Assembly (NCBI RefSeq): GCF_000590925.1
Contig: NZ_CP004372.1
Span: forward strand, 630,001 to 694,000
Direction of reading: 5' to 3'
DNA from: Roseibacterium elongatum DSM 19469
Lineage (GTDB): Bacteria > Pseudomonadota > Alphaproteobacteria > Rhodobacterales > Rhodobacteraceae
DNA length: 64,000 nucleotides
Shown here: in pieces, positions 17,465 to 26,275 of the stretch
Layout of the letters: every line of letters starts with the position of its first letter
Numbering within the stretch: position 1 is the stretch's first letter
Notes under the pieces: generated by a model
Told to the model about the DNA's origin: nothing
What the model saw: only the letters and a program-made list of their open reading frames with translations
The model's database searches: none
Program-made: the position numbers and the translations under genes

Positions 17465-17803
17465 TCAGTCCTCTTTCTCCATCGTGCATTGCAGCGGGTG
17501 CTGGTTGCGCCGGGCGAAATCCATCACCTGCGCCACCTTGGTTTCCGCGATCTCGTAGGAAAAGACACCAACGACCGCCACCCCTTTCTTGTGAACGGTC
17601 AGCATGATCTCGACCGCCTGGGAATGCCCGATGCCAAAAAACCGCTCGAGCACATGCACGACGAATTCCATCGGCGTGTAATCGTCGTTCAGCAGCAGCA
17701 CCTTGTACAGCGGCGGGCGCTGCGTTTTCGGCTTGGTCTTGGTGATGACACTGGTCTCACCGTCGTCCTTGGGCTCGTCCGTCATCATCTGCAAGGGTTG
17801 CAT
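17465..17803 (-). CDS. clpS: ATP-dependent Clp protease adaptor ClpS
   Basis: Adaptor that binds ClpA and delivers N-degron substrates. The core motif [20 protein letters not shown] is unmistakable and the fold continues to [11 protein letters not shown], as in the family. About 112 residues from the ATG at 17803, which has GAGG about 10 nt upstream; ATGs at 17788/17785 and a TTG at 17809 are alternatives. The first ~30 residues are a disordered N-terminal extension, as usual. Divergent from the HAD gene. Confidence 0.95.
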   Translation of the reverse strand: MQPLQMMTDEPKDDGETSVITKTKPKTQRPPLYKVLLLNDDYTPMEFVVHVLERFFGIGHSQAVEIMLTVHKKGVAVVGVFSYEIAETKVAQVMDFARRNQHPLQCTMEKED

Positions 17804-17888
17804 ATGCAATATGCCTCGGTCGGTTCATGGCCTGTCCGTTGGCCGCAATATATAAGCCGCTCAGCGATTCAGAAAAGAGGGGCCGAAC

Positions 17889-18598
17889 ATGGCATCCCCC
17901 CTGACCACCATCGGGTTCGATGCAGACGACACGCTGTGGCAGAACGAACAGTTCTTTCGCATGACGCAAGCACGTTTTGCCGACCTTTTGGCAGACTATG
18001 TCGCGCCGGATCATTTGCACGCACGTCTGCTCGAGGCCGAGCGCCGAAACCTCGGTCATTATGGCTTCGGCATCAAGGGCTTCATGCTGTCGATGATCGA
18101 AACGGCCATCGACGTGACCGAAAGCAGGTGCCCGCCCACGTGATCGCCGAGATTCTGTCGGCCGGGCAGGAGATGTTGAGCCATCCCATCGACCTGCTGC
18201 CCCACGCCGAAGAGGCCGTGCGCGCCCTGGCGCAATCGCACCGCATCGTCATGATCACCAAGGGCGATCTGCTGGATCAGGAACGCAAACTGGCGCAATC
18301 GGGCCTTGGCGAGATGTTCGATGCCGTCGAGATCGTGTCGGACAAGCGCGCGCCGACCTACAGCACGATTTTCGATCGCCATGGTGACGGGGCCGAGCGC
18401 GCCATGATGATCGGAAACTCGATGAAATCCGATGTGCTGCCCGCGCTGGAGGTCGGCGCCTGGGGCGTCTTCGTGCCTCATGGCCTGACATGGGAGCTTG
18501 AACATGCCAGCGCCCCCGAGGGTCACCCCCGCTATGCCGAACGTCCCGATCTGGGCGCGGTGGTGGAGCTTGTCCACGAGATCGAGACGCAGGGGTGA
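17889..18598 (+). pseudogene. HAD-superfamily hydrolase, one-base frameshift (probably a sequence error)
   Basis: The N-terminal part (17889 to about 18125) has the nucleophile motif GFDADDTLW and the cap region, then runs into a stop at 18143. The rest of the protein continues in the next frame from VPAHVIAEILSAGQE to 18598, with motif II as IVMITKGD, then SDKRAPTY and the motif IV region MMIGNSMKSDVLPALE. Removal of one base near 18125-18128 (AGCAGGTG, expected AGCNAGGTG-like) explains it. The span of 710 nt is one short of 711 (236 residues). Both halves are well conserved, so an assembly indel is more likely than decay. The next gene starts 5 nt later. Confidence 0.8.
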
Positions 18599-18602
18599 GC
18601 CG

Positions 18603-19229
18603 ATGATCGACGCGCGCCTTCTTCCGCTGCAACGACGGCTGATGGACCCGCCCGCGCGCCATCTGGCCAGCCGCGGCATACGGGCCGATCAGGTCACGCT
18701 GGCGGGCTTTGCCATTGGGCTGCTGGCGGTCATGGCCGCCGCCCTGGGCCTTGTCTGGCTGGCCCTGCTGGGGCTGGTGCTGAATCGGCTGGCCGATGGC
18801 CTGGACGGGGCCATCGCGCGGGCGACGCAAACGACGGATCGCGGCGCGTTCCTCGATATCGCGCTGGATTTCGTGTTCTACGCGCTCTTCCCGCTTGGCT
18901 TCGCCTTGGCCGACCCGGCGCAGAACGCGTTGTCTGCCGCCGTGCTAATCGCCAGTTTCGTCGGCACCGGCTCGTCCTTCCTTGCCTTTTCGGTCATCGC
19001 CGAGCGGCGCGGCCTGACGGCGGACGACTACCCGACCAAGGGCATCTACTATCTGGGCGGGTTGACCGAAGGGTTCGAGACCGTCGTCCTGTTCATCGCG
19101 TTCTGCCTGTTTCCGACGGCCTTCCCGGCCCTTGCCTACCTGTTCGCGGCGGCCTGTTTCGTGACCATGGGCACCCGCTGGCTGATGGGCTATCGCCTGT
19201 TTGCCATCGCCTCGCAGGACACCGCATGA
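18603..19229 (+). CDS. CDP-alcohol phosphatidyltransferase family protein
   Basis: Integral membrane enzyme (208 residues, about six helices) that exchanges CMP of a CDP-alcohol for another alcohol in phospholipid or related synthesis. The active-site signature is ADGLDGAIARATQTTDRGAF followed by LDIALD, with the four conserved aspartates and a seven-residue spacer after AR. This differs from PgsA (separate gene at 48520), so the lipid made is unknown. ATG 18603 follows the HAD gene by 4 nt, and its stop overlaps the next ATG by four bases. Confidence 0.87.
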   Translation: MIDARLLPLQRRLMDPPARHLASRGIRADQVTLAGFAIGLLAVMAAALGLVWLALLGLVLNRLADGLDGAIARATQTTDRGAFLDIALDFVFYALFPLGFALADPAQNALSAAVLIASFVGTGSSFLAFSVIAERRGLTADDYPTKGIYYLGGLTEGFETVVLFIAFCLFPTAFPALAYLFAAACFVTMGTRWLMGYRLFAIASQDTA

Positions 19230-20344
19230 GCTATTCCATCCATATCGGCCCGAACATCCGCAAATCCCCCTATTACGAGGCGACCGTAGCCGATCGGGTG
19301 CAGTCCTTCTCGGTCTATAACCACATGTTCATTCCCGGCCATTTCGGCGATCCGGCGGGCGAGTATCACCGGCTGATTCACGGCGTCGCCATGTGGGACG
19401 TGGCCGCGCAGAGGCAGGTGGAGTTGCTGGGGCCCGACGCCTGGAAACTGGCGCAGGTGCTCACGCCGCGCGATCTGTCGAACACGATGATCGGGCAAGG
19501 GCGGTATGTCCCGCTCTGCGACCATGACGGCTGGCTGATCAACGACCCGGTCCTGTTGCCCCTGGCCGAGGATCGCGTCTGGCTGTCCATCGCCGATAGC
19601 GACATCGCGCTCTGGGCCAAGGCCATCGGGCGCGAACGCGGTCTGGACGTGGAGGTGCACGAGCCTGACGTCGCGCCGCTGGCCATTCAAGGGCCCAAGG
19701 CGATGGATGTGGCCGAGGCGCTGTTGGGGGATTGGGTTCGCGACCTGCGCCATTTCCAGTTTCGCGAGGCCGATCTCGATGGCATTCCGTTGATCGTCGC
19801 GCGGTCGGGCTGGTCGAAACAGGGCGGGGTCGAGCTGTACCTGCAGGACAACGCGCAAGGAACGCGGCTGTGGCAGATGGTGAAAGAGGCCGGCGCCCCC
19901 TGGGATATCGGGCCCGGCGCGCCGAACGATGTCGAGCGGCTGGAAAGCGGCCTGATCTCGTACGGGGCCGACATGCGCTGGCAGAGCTTGCCGGCCAACC
20001 CGTTCGAAATGGGCTTCGGCGCGATGGTGCACCTGGATGCGGGTCACGACTTTGTCGGTCGCGCAGCGCTGGACCGCATCAAGGCCGAGGGCATCAAGCG
20101 GCGTCTGACGGGTGTATTCGTCGAGGGTGCGCCGGTTGCGGGCAACCAGCACCCCCTGCCCCTGATGCAGCACGGGCAGCCCGTCGGCCATGTCAGCGAG
20201 ATCGCGCATTCCCCGCGCTTGGAGCGGAATATCGCCATCGGCCTGGTGCCGGCCGATCTGGACGAGAACGCCGAGGGGCTAAGCATCGGCTTGGACGGAA
20301 CGGCGCGGGCGATCACCCTGACCGCCCTGCCCTTCATCGCGTAA
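19226..20344 (+). CDS. dmdA: DmdA-type dimethylsulfoniopropionate demethylase / GcvT-family protein
   Basis: A 372-residue tetrahydrofolate-dependent demethylase of the GcvT fold. The features I associate with DmdA rather than glycine-cleavage T protein are VYNHMFIPGHF near the start, VPLCDHDGWLINDPV, EPDVAPLAIQGPKA, and the SGWSKQGGVELYL loop (GcvT has TGYTGEDG here). DmdA transfers a methyl from DMSP to THF, giving methylmercaptopropionate. Paralogues with other substrates exist and the N-terminus is diverged, so the substrate is probable rather than proven. ATGA overlap with the CDP-alcohol transferase shows coupling. A convergent gene ends 6 nt away. Confidence 0.68.
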   Translation: MSYSIHIGPNIRKSPYYEATVADRVQSFSVYNHMFIPGHFGDPAGEYHRLIHGVAMWDVAAQRQVELLGPDAWKLAQVLTPRDLSNTMIGQGRYVPLCDHDGWLINDPVLLPLAEDRVWLSIADSDIALWAKAIGRERGLDVEVHEPDVAPLAIQGPKAMDVAEALLGDWVRDLRHFQFREADLDGIPLIVARSGWSKQGGVELYLQDNAQGTRLWQMVKEAGAPWDIGPGAPNDVERLESGLISYGADMRWQSLPANPFEMGFGAMVHLDAGHDFVGRAALDRIKAEGIKRRLTGVFVEGAPVAGNQHPLPLMQHGQPVGHVSEIAHSPRLERNIAIGLVPADLDENAEGLSIGLDGTARAITLTALPFIA

Positions 20345-20350
20345 CGCGGC

Positions 20351-21334
20351 TTACTTCACCTTCAGGACGATCTTGCCGATATGGCCCGAGCTTTCCATGC
20401 GGGCATGCGCCTCGGCCGCATCCTCGAGTGCGAAGGTCGAATCCATCACCGGCGCGATCCGGCCCGCATCCAGAAGCGGCCAGACCTGTTCGGCCAGTTG
20501 CGCGGCGATCTCGGCCTTGGCGGCGTCCGATTGCGGGCGCAGGGTCGAGCCGGTGATCGTCAGACGCTTGACCATGACTAGGGCAAAGTTCAGCGCCACC
20601 TTGGGCCCTTGCAGGAAAGCGATCTGCACGAGGCGGCCATCCTCGGCCAGCGTCTTGACGTTGCGCGGCAGGTAGTCGCCACCCACCATGTCGAGGATCA
20701 GGTTCGCGCCGCCCTCGGCCTTCAGCACCTCGACGAAATCCTCGTCGCGGTAGTTGATCGCGCGTTCGGCCCCCAGCTTGGTGCAGGCGGCGCATTTTTC
20801 ATCGGACCCGGCGGTGGCGAAGACACGCGCGCCGAAATGATTGGCCAGTTGGATCGCGGTCGTCCCGATCCCTGACGACCCACCGTGGACGAGGAATCGT
20901 TCCCCGGCCTTGAGGCCGCCGCGCATGAAGACATTGGACCAGACAGTGAAGAAGGTCTCGCACAGGGCCGCCGCCTCGGCCATGCCCATACCTTGCGGTA
21001 CCGGCAAGGCGTGGTCCTGATGGGTGACGACATATTCGGCATAGCCGCCGCCCGGCAGCAGGGCGCAGACGGCATCGCCCACCCTCCAACGCGTCACATC
21101 GGGGCCGACGGCGGCGATGCGGCCCGATGCCTCCAGCCCCGGCAGGTCGGAGGCGCCCGGCGGCGGGGCGTATTGGCCCGCGCGCTGCAAGGCGTCGGGG
21201 CGGTTCACCCCGGCGTGGTCCACCTCTATCAGGATCTGGCCCGCTTGCGGCACGGGGATGGGACGGGTGCAAGGTGTCAGAACCTCGGGGCCGCCGGGTT
21301 CGCTGATCTCGATCGCGCGCATCGTTTCGGTCAT
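20351..21334 (-). CDS. NAD(P)H-quinone oxidoreductase, zeta-crystallin/PIG3-like
   Basis: A 327-residue medium-chain dehydrogenase/reductase without zinc ligands. It begins MTETMRAIEISEPGGPEVL and has NRPDALQRAGQY, the cofactor loop VHGGSSGIGTTAIQLA (about 146-161) and the C-terminal HIGKIVLKVK of the PIG3-like quinone reductases. ATG 21334 follows GAAGGG; the open frame runs further upstream but is not needed. It is the third gene of the coq9-linked block, transcribed the same way. It is not AcuI-like, which argues against a DMSP-lyase link with the adjacent dmdA. Confidence 0.85.
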   Translation of the reverse strand: MTETMRAIEISEPGGPEVLTPCTRPIPVPQAGQILIEVDHAGVNRPDALQRAGQYAPPPGASDLPGLEASGRIAAVGPDVTRWRVGDAVCALLPGGGYAEYVVTHQDHALPVPQGMGMAEAAALCETFFTVWSNVFMRGGLKAGERFLVHGGSSGIGTTAIQLANHFGARVFATAGSDEKCAACTKLGAERAINYRDEDFVEVLKAEGGANLILDMVGGDYLPRNVKTLAEDGRLVQIAFLQGPKVALNFALVMVKRLTITGSTLRPQSDAAKAEIAAQLAEQVWPLLDAGRIAPVMDSTFALEDAAEAHARMESSGHIGKIVLKVK

Positions 21335-21428
21335 GTCTTGCCCTTCGCCGTGAACCATTCCCCCTTTTGATGACCGGTGACGGGCGCGCTGGCAATCCCG
21401 GCCGGGCGGGGTAAACCGACGCGCAGGC

Positions 21429-21461
21429 AAAAGAAAACGCCCGATCGGGGCCGACCGGGCG
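21429..21461 (-). terminator. Rho-independent terminator of coq9
   Basis: On the minus strand a ten-base stem with one mismatch (CGCCCGGTCG with CGATCGGGCG) and a four-base loop is followed by TTTTCTTTT. It lies just after the coq9 stop and before the quinone oxidoreductase. Confidence 0.8.
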
Positions 21462-21487
21462 TGTGTCCAGGTAATGGACCGATTTGC

Positions 21488-22198
21488 TCAGCCGTCTTGC
21501 GGGCTGGGGGCCGTCCAGCTGCCCGGCATGTCGCGGGGGGCCATGCGGGCGGGGGCCTTGATCTGCGAGGCGAGCCATTCGGGACCGGCAAGGAACGGTT
21601 TCAGCAGCTTGTTCTCGCGCACCTTCTTTTTCATCGTTTCGATCTGCATGACCTCGTCGATGCGGCGGTCGACAAACGCCCAGGTGGCGGAATGATCGAC
21701 TGACTGGTCGCCGAGCCAATAGAGAACCGTGGCCGAATAGACACCGGACAGGGTGGCGCGCTTGGTGTACCAGTTCAGGTCATCAGACGGGTCGCCCAGG
21801 GCGGTCCAGATCGCATCGGCCGTGTCCCACAACGCCTTGGCCCCGTCGGCCGCATGAATGGGCAGGGCGAACAGCGTCACACCGCGCCGCACGGTTTCCT
21901 TGTCAGCCTCGACCAGTTCCAGACGCAGGCGAATGGCATAGGCCACGCGATCGCGAAAACGCATCGCCGACAGGTCGGCGGACCGCAGCGCCTTGACCAT
22001 GGCCGCATCGCCGCGGCGATGAAAGGCCAGCGCCAGATCGACCGCACCGCGCGGCAGAAGGGCCTGCGCCTCGGCCTTGTCGACGCCCGCATCGGACACG
22101 GCGGCGCGGAAACTGGCCTCGGACCATCCGTCAAAGGGGACATGCATCAAGGCTGCATCGAGGATACGGTCGATGGTTTCACTGTTGGTGGCGGGCAT
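21488..22198 (-). CDS. coq9: COQ9 family protein
   Basis: A 236-residue accessory protein of ubiquinone biosynthesis. The N-terminal TetR-like helical part (IDRILDAALMHVPFDGWSE) leads into the COQ9 domain with WYTKRATLSGVYSATVLYWL. COQ9 proteins bind lipids and assist the COQ7-type hydroxylation. The ATG at 22198 gives MPATNSETIDRI with AAGG nine bases upstream. Divergent from rpsU; ubiA is elsewhere in the window (44482). Confidence 0.93.
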   Translation of the reverse strand: MPATNSETIDRILDAALMHVPFDGWSEASFRAAVSDAGVDKAEAQALLPRGAVDLALAFHRRGDAAMVKALRSADLSAMRFRDRVAYAIRLRLELVEADKETVRRGVTLFALPIHAADGAKALWDTADAIWTALGDPSDDLNWYTKRATLSGVYSATVLYWLGDQSVDHSATWAFVDRRIDEVMQIETMKKKVRENKLLKPFLAGPEWLASQIKAPARMAPRDMPGSWTAPSPQDG

Positions 22199-22231
22199 GA
22201 CGGGGACCTTTGCGCTGGAAAACACCTTCGC

Positions 22232-22260
22232 TAGACAAGATAGGAGGGCTTTGCTATACG
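22232..22260 (+). promoter_or_regulatory. Sigma-70-like promoter of rpsU
   Basis: TAGACA (22232-22237), a 17-base spacer and TATACG (22255-22260), about 54 nt before the rpsU start. The -35 matches TTGACA at five of six positions. Confidence 0.6.
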
Positions 22261-22299
22261 GCCACCTCCTGCTTCAACATTCAACTTCAACCTAGAAAG

Positions 22300-22312
22300 G
22301 TGGTGACACCAC
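22300..22312 (+). other. Inverted repeat abutting the rpsU start
   Basis: GTGGTG-A-CACCAC (perfect six-base arms) ends one base before the ATG and covers the ribosome-binding region AAAGGTGG. If it forms in RNA or is bound by S21 it would hide the start; this autoregulatory role is inferred. Confidence 0.4.
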
Positions 22313-22313
22313 G

Positions 22314-22520
22314 ATGCAGGTCAGTGTTCGCGACAACAATGTCGATCAAGCACTCCGCGCCCTGAAGAAGAAACTTCAGCGCGAGGGCGTTTTTCGTGAA
22401 ATGAAGCTCAAGCAACATTACGAAAAGCCGTCGGAGAAGAAAGCACGCGAGAAGGCCGAGGCCATCCGCCGTGCCCGCAAGCTGGCGCGTAAAAAGGCGC
22501 AGCGCGAAGGTCTCCTCTGA
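22314..22520 (+). CDS. rpsU: 30S ribosomal protein S21
   Basis: Small basic ribosomal subunit protein (68 residues) needed for efficient initiation. The whole sequence fits S21: [20 protein letters not shown], then [19 protein letters not shown], and a very basic C-terminal tail. It is a single-gene transcription unit with promoter upstream and terminator downstream. Confidence 0.97.
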   Translation: MQVSVRDNNVDQALRALKKKLQREGVFREMKLKQHYEKPSEKKAREKAEAIRRARKLARKKAQREGLL

Positions 22521-22572
22521 GGCGATCGACAAGCGAGCCTGTGGCGGGGCCTCTCTCGCCAGGACAAAGGAT

Positions 22573-22602
22573 AACCCCCGCGGCGATGCCCCGGGGGTTT
22601 TT
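22573..22602 (+). terminator. Rho-independent terminator of rpsU
   Basis: Stem AACCCCCG (22573-22580) with CGGGGGTT (22592-22599), an 11-base loop and then a T-run to 22602. Confidence 0.85.
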
Positions 22603-22633
22603 CATTGTCGCGATGGCATCCTGTGGATGAGCG

Positions 22634-23293
22634 CTATTCCGACAGTAGCGCACGCGCCCGTTCAAGGCGGGCGGCCTGCGCGGCCTGGGCTTGCAGCAGT
22701 TCCAGGTTGTCGTCCGAATCGTCATCCAGCACGATCGATTCACGCACCCCCGGAAGCTGGGCAAAATCGGCCATCACGCGCGTCGGATACCAACGCCGGG
22801 TGATCGTCTCGAACCCGGGCGTCTGCGACAACACCTCGGACGTGGCATAGGCACAGCGGGCCGAGCCGACCTGCCCATATGCTTCGACGGCGTCGATCAA
22901 CTGCGCCGCGATTTCGGGGGCAACGTCGATTTCATGCACGTGGACATCGACAGTCTCGCGCGCGTGATAATCCATGTAGAACCCGAAAAGCTGCGGCGTC
23001 ATCCCGTAAAGCACATCGTTTCGTTCTGGCACGACCGGGTGGTGCCAACTGCCGGCGGGGTCGAACAGCACGCGCTCTTCGGGGCCGTCGATCAGCAGGG
23101 CGGAATGCCCGCTGCGGCCATTGTCGTTATAGATCATGGTCAGCAGCGTGACCGTCGGAGACCCGGGCGGCACGTAGCGCGACTGGCTCACGAATTCATC
23201 CGAGGCAAAGGCCCCTTCGTTCGGCGGTGCCTCGCAGCCGGCCAGCGCACCGACCAACGCCAGAGCAAGAACGGAACTTGTTACGCGGCGCAT
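22634..23293 (-). CDS. Lipoprotein with a possible permuted papain-like fold
   Basis: A 219-residue protein with a lipoprotein signal: hydrophobic VLALALVGA then lipobox LAGC (Cys20). Later it has NDNGRSGHSALLIDGPEERV and, about 80 residues on, GSARCAYATSEVL. A GHxAL His segment preceding a Cys-x-x-x-(S/T) helix is the order seen in permuted NlpC/P60-LRAT-type proteins, so a Cys-peptidase-like or acyl-transfer fold is possible; this is inference. The C-terminal ~45 residues are Asp then Ala/Gln/Leu rich and helical. It sits 13 nt after the small cytochrome oxidase subunit. Confidence 0.6.
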   Translation of the reverse strand: MRRVTSSVLALALVGALAGCEAPPNEGAFASDEFVSQSRYVPPGSPTVTLLTMIYNDNGRSGHSALLIDGPEERVLFDPAGSWHHPVVPERNDVLYGMTPQLFGFYMDYHARETVDVHVHEIDVAPEIAAQLIDAVEAYGQVGSARCAYATSEVLSQTPGFETITRRWYPTRVMADFAQLPGVRESIVLDDDSDDNLELLQAQAAQAARLERARALLSE

Positions 23294-23306
23294 GCAATCC
23301 CTCGTT

Positions 23307-23447
23307 TCAGCGGGCGAAGATCGCGAGGAAAACGACGATCAGGATCGCCACGATCGCGATGTTCACCGACATTTTCATGAACCCGGCGAAGGTCTTTTCC
23401 TGTTCGGTAATGTCCATTTCGCCGCGCTTGTGGTCGTTCTCAGCCAT
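23307..23447 (-). CDS. aa3-type cytochrome c oxidase subunit IV
   Basis: A 46-residue protein: soluble MAENDHKRGEMDITEQEKTF, then AGFMKMSVNIAIVAILIVVF and a final LAIFAR, one transmembrane helix. This matches the small fourth subunit of alphaproteobacterial aa3 oxidases, which is often encoded away from the main cox genes. The start at 23447 has a GGGAGGAGAATG-type site. It is short and easily missed. Confidence 0.88.
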   Translation of the reverse strand: MAENDHKRGEMDITEQEKTFAGFMKMSVNIAIVAILIVVFLAIFAR

Positions 23448-23552
23448 GTCATTCTCCTCCCACAGTGGGGACCCTGTTGCGCTTGGTGCATGGAATACCG
23501 CATTCGCCCCGTCCTGTCAGCCCTGATGGGACCACGGCGCGATGCCTTTGCA

Positions 23553-24578
23553 TTACGAGGTGATGTACCACAGCCACGCCCCGTCATCGCGACGGGTGCG
23601 GCGCACCTCGCCCAGGGCATGCAGGTGGTTGAGGTGCCCCACGGCCTCGACCAGGGCCAGGCCATAGGTTCCGCTGTCGATCTTGCGCTTGAAAAGCGGT
23701 GCAAAGCATTCGCCCGCAGTGCGCGGCCCATCGGCCAGATGGGCGCGCAGACGCTCCAACGCGCCGTGGTGGTTCTCGATCAACTGGCGCATCCGGTCGG
23801 GAAGGCCGAAAAAGGGCAGTTTGTGGCCGGGCAGAACCAGTTGATCCTCGGTCGCGTGGGGGGCCAGCGCCGTGCAGGCCGCCATCCAGTCGCCCACCGG
23901 GTCGGCCTCGGGTTCGGTGGCGTAGACCCCGAGGTTGGGCGAAATCGATGGCAGCAACTGGTCGCCGCCGATCACCAGACGGCCATCTGTGGACCAGAGC
24001 GTCGCATGATCGGGGGCATGCCCCTGCCCGAAACGGATGATCCAATCGCGCCCGCCAAGCCGAATGGTCGCCCCGTCGCGCAACTGGGTAAACCCAAGCG
24101 GCATCGGATGCACGACATCGGCGAAGTTGAACGGACGCTCGGTGCGACGTTGATGCAAGATCTCGGCGTCCATCCCGGCACCTTGCCAAAAGGCGATCTG
24201 CTCGGGTGTGGCGCGCTCCTGCTCGTCCAGTGTCAGCATCCGGGCGAACAGCCACGCGGTGCGCGTGGTCAGCAACTCGGCCCCCCGTTCCTGGAACCAG
24301 CCAGCCAGCCCGACATGATCGGGATGGTGATGGGTCACCAGAACACGGGTGACGGGTTGCCCCTTGAGCGGGCCAGACAGCGCGGCATCCCACCCCTCTC
24401 GGGTGCGGCGGGTGTTCAACCCGGTATCGACGACGGCCCAGCCGTCATCCTCGCGAAAGGCGAAGACGTTGACGTGATCCAGCGCCATGGGCAGCGGGAT
24501 CCGCAGCCACAGCACCCCATCGGCCAGTTCGACCGCATCGCCGGGGTCGGGCGGCGTCTCTTGAGGGTAGCGGATCAC
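23553..24578 (-). CDS. MBL-fold metallo-hydrolase
   Basis: A 341-residue metallo-beta-lactamase-fold enzyme with the metal motif THHHPDH (about 82-88), the later GQGHAPDH and GGDQLL segments, and VLPGHKLPF. A C-terminal winged-helix-like tail (ALVEAVGHLNHLHALGEV) resembles LACTB2-type hydrolases. It starts at a GTG (24578) overlapping the stop of the acyl-CoA dehydrogenase gene by four bases (GTGA), so the two are probably translated together; a thioesterase-like role in acyl-CoA breakdown is possible but unproven. Confidence 0.85.
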   Translation of the reverse strand: MIRYPQETPPDPGDAVELADGVLWLRIPLPMALDHVNVFAFREDDGWAVVDTGLNTRRTREGWDAALSGPLKGQPVTRVLVTHHHPDHVGLAGWFQERGAELLTTRTAWLFARMLTLDEQERATPEQIAFWQGAGMDAEILHQRRTERPFNFADVVHPMPLGFTQLRDGATIRLGGRDWIIRFGQGHAPDHATLWSTDGRLVIGGDQLLPSISPNLGVYATEPEADPVGDWMAACTALAPHATEDQLVLPGHKLPFFGLPDRMRQLIENHHGALERLRAHLADGPRTAGECFAPLFKRKIDSGTYGLALVEAVGHLNHLHALGEVRRTRRDDGAWLWYITS

Positions 24579-26275
24579 GCGACCAGATCTTCCGGCGACA
24601 GGGCGTACAGATCGGCCGCGCCCAGACCGGCCTCGGCCAGCAGGCCCGGAACAGCGGCCATCTGACGGGCCATGAAGCTTTGGGCCAGCCGCGTGCGCGG
24701 CCCCTCACCCTCGGCCTGTGCCGCGCGCAGGTGATAGAGGCCGCCCAAGGCCAGTGCGAAGGCATGCTGATAGGGCACCGCCCCGGCAAACCGATCATTG
24801 AGGTCGAGCGACAGCATGCGGTCGGTGGCCGCGCGCAATTCGCCCGCCGTGGCGACAAGCAGCGCACCCCGTGCGCCGGCGGCCTTGGCCTCGGCCTCGA
24901 TCTCGTCGATCAGGGCATGGGCCGCAACCCCGCCATCCATCATCTTGCGACCCGTCAGATCCATGGCCTGGATGCCATTCGTGCCCTCGTAAATCGCCGA
25001 GACACGCCCGTCGCGATAGAACTGCGCGGCGCCCGTTTCCTCGATAAAGCCCATGCCGCCATGAACCTGGATCCCGGTATCGGCCACTGAGATCCCTGTG
25101 TCTGTGCCATAGGCCTTGCAGATGGGCGTCAAAACCGCGGCGCGCGCGGTCATCGCCGGATCGCCCGTCACATTGGCAAGGTCGATCGACACCGCAAGAT
25201 CCAGCGCCAGCGCACGGGCGGCGAAAGTTTCGGCCTTCATCCCCGTCAGCATGCGGCGCACATCGGCATGGTCCAGGATCGTCCCGGTGCCGTTCTCGAT
25301 GGGCGAGCGCCCCTGCACACGGTCGGCGGCATAGGCCAGCGCATGCTGGGTGGCCGCCTCGGCAATCGACAGACCATGGACGCCGACACCCAGACGCGCG
25401 TTGTTCATCATGGTGAACATGGCCGCGATGCCGCCATGTGGCTCACCCACCAGCCAGCCGGTCGCGCCCTCGTACTGCATCACGCAGGTGGGGCTGCCAT
25501 GCAGGCCAAGCTTGTGTTCCAGGCTGACCACCTTGAGCGAATTGGCGATGCCGGGGGTGCCATCGGCATCGGGGATGCGCTTGGGCACGAGGAACAGGCT
25601 GATCCCCTTGGTCCCCGGCGCACCATCGGGCAGCCGCGCCAGGACAAGATGACAGACGTTCTCGGTAAAGTCGTTGTCCCCCCAGCTGATATAGATCTTC
25701 TGCCCGGTGATCGCATAGGTGCCATCGCCCTTCGGCTCGGCCCGGGTCTTGAGCGCGCCCACGTCGGACCCGGCCTGCGGTTCGGTCAGGTTCATCGTTC
25801 CGCACCATTCCCCACTTGTCAGCTTGGGCAGGTAAAGGGCCTTGATCTCGTCCGAGGCGTGATGCTCCAGCGCCTCGATCTGGCCCTGCGTCATCAGCGG
25901 GTTCATCTGCAGCGCCAGACAGGCCGAGCCCATCATCTCGTTGACCGCCGTTGCGACCGTCTGCGGCAGGCCGAGGCCGCCATAGTGGGGGTCAGCGGTG
26001 ATGGCGGCAAAGCCGGCCTCGGCGATGGCGCGGTAGCCCTCGGCATAGCCCGGCGGGGTGCGCACGACGCCGTTCTCCAAGGTGGTCGGGTGCAGGTCGC
26101 CGGCACGGTTCAGGGGTGCCAGCACCTCTTCGCAGATGCGGCCGGCCTCGGTCAGCAGGGCCGAGACGGTTTCCGGCGTGGCATCGGAAAAGCGGTCGGT
26201 TTCGGTGACGCGGGCATAGCCGACCACATGCTCGAGGCAAAAGGTGATCTCTGGCACCGGGGCGCGATAAGGCAT
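24575..26275 (-). CDS. Acyl-CoA dehydrogenase with C-terminal extension (DmdC-like)
   Basis: A 566-residue FAD enzyme. It begins MPYRAPVPEITFCLEHVVGY, has the FAD/substrate segment MNLTEPQAGSDVGALKTRA, the IYISWGDND loop and the base-carrying segment YEGTNGIQAMDLTGRKMM. A C-terminal acyl-CoA dehydrogenase extension of about 120 residues follows. This long class includes DmdC (methylmercaptopropionyl-CoA dehydrogenase) and related medium/long-chain enzymes, many of which are paralogous, so the substrate is open. Coupled to the downstream MBL gene; divergent from tsaC. Confidence 0.87.
   Translation of the reverse strand: MPYRAPVPEITFCLEHVVGYARVTETDRFSDATPETVSALLTEAGRICEEVLAPLNRAGDLHPTTLENGVVRTPPGYAEGYRAIAEAGFAAITADPHYGGLGLPQTVATAVNEMMGSACLALQMNPLMTQGQIEALEHHASDEIKALYLPKLTSGEWCGTMNLTEPQAGSDVGALKTRAEPKGDGTYAITGQKIYISWGDNDFTENVCHLVLARLPDGAPGTKGISLFLVPKRIPDADGTPGIANSLKVVSLEHKLGLHGSPTCVMQYEGATGWLVGEPHGGIAAMFTMMNNARLGVGVHGLSIAEAATQHALAYAADRVQGRSPIENGTGTILDHADVRRMLTGMKAETFAARALALDLAVSIDLANVTGDPAMTARAAVLTPICKAYGTDTGISVADTGIQVHGGMGFIEETGAAQFYRDGRVSAIYEGTNGIQAMDLTGRKMMDGGVAAHALIDEIEAEAKAAGARGALLVATAGELRAATDRMLSLDLNDRFAGAVPYQHAFALALGGLYHLRAAQAEGEGPRTRLAQSFMARQMAAVPGLLAEAGLGAADLYALSPEDLVA

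Noticed and set aside
20351..21334. Quinone oxidoreductase as AcuI next to dmdA (a DMSP pathway pair)
   Set aside because: Its sequence is of the PIG3/zeta-crystallin type, and its partners are coq9 and rpsU, not DMSP genes.
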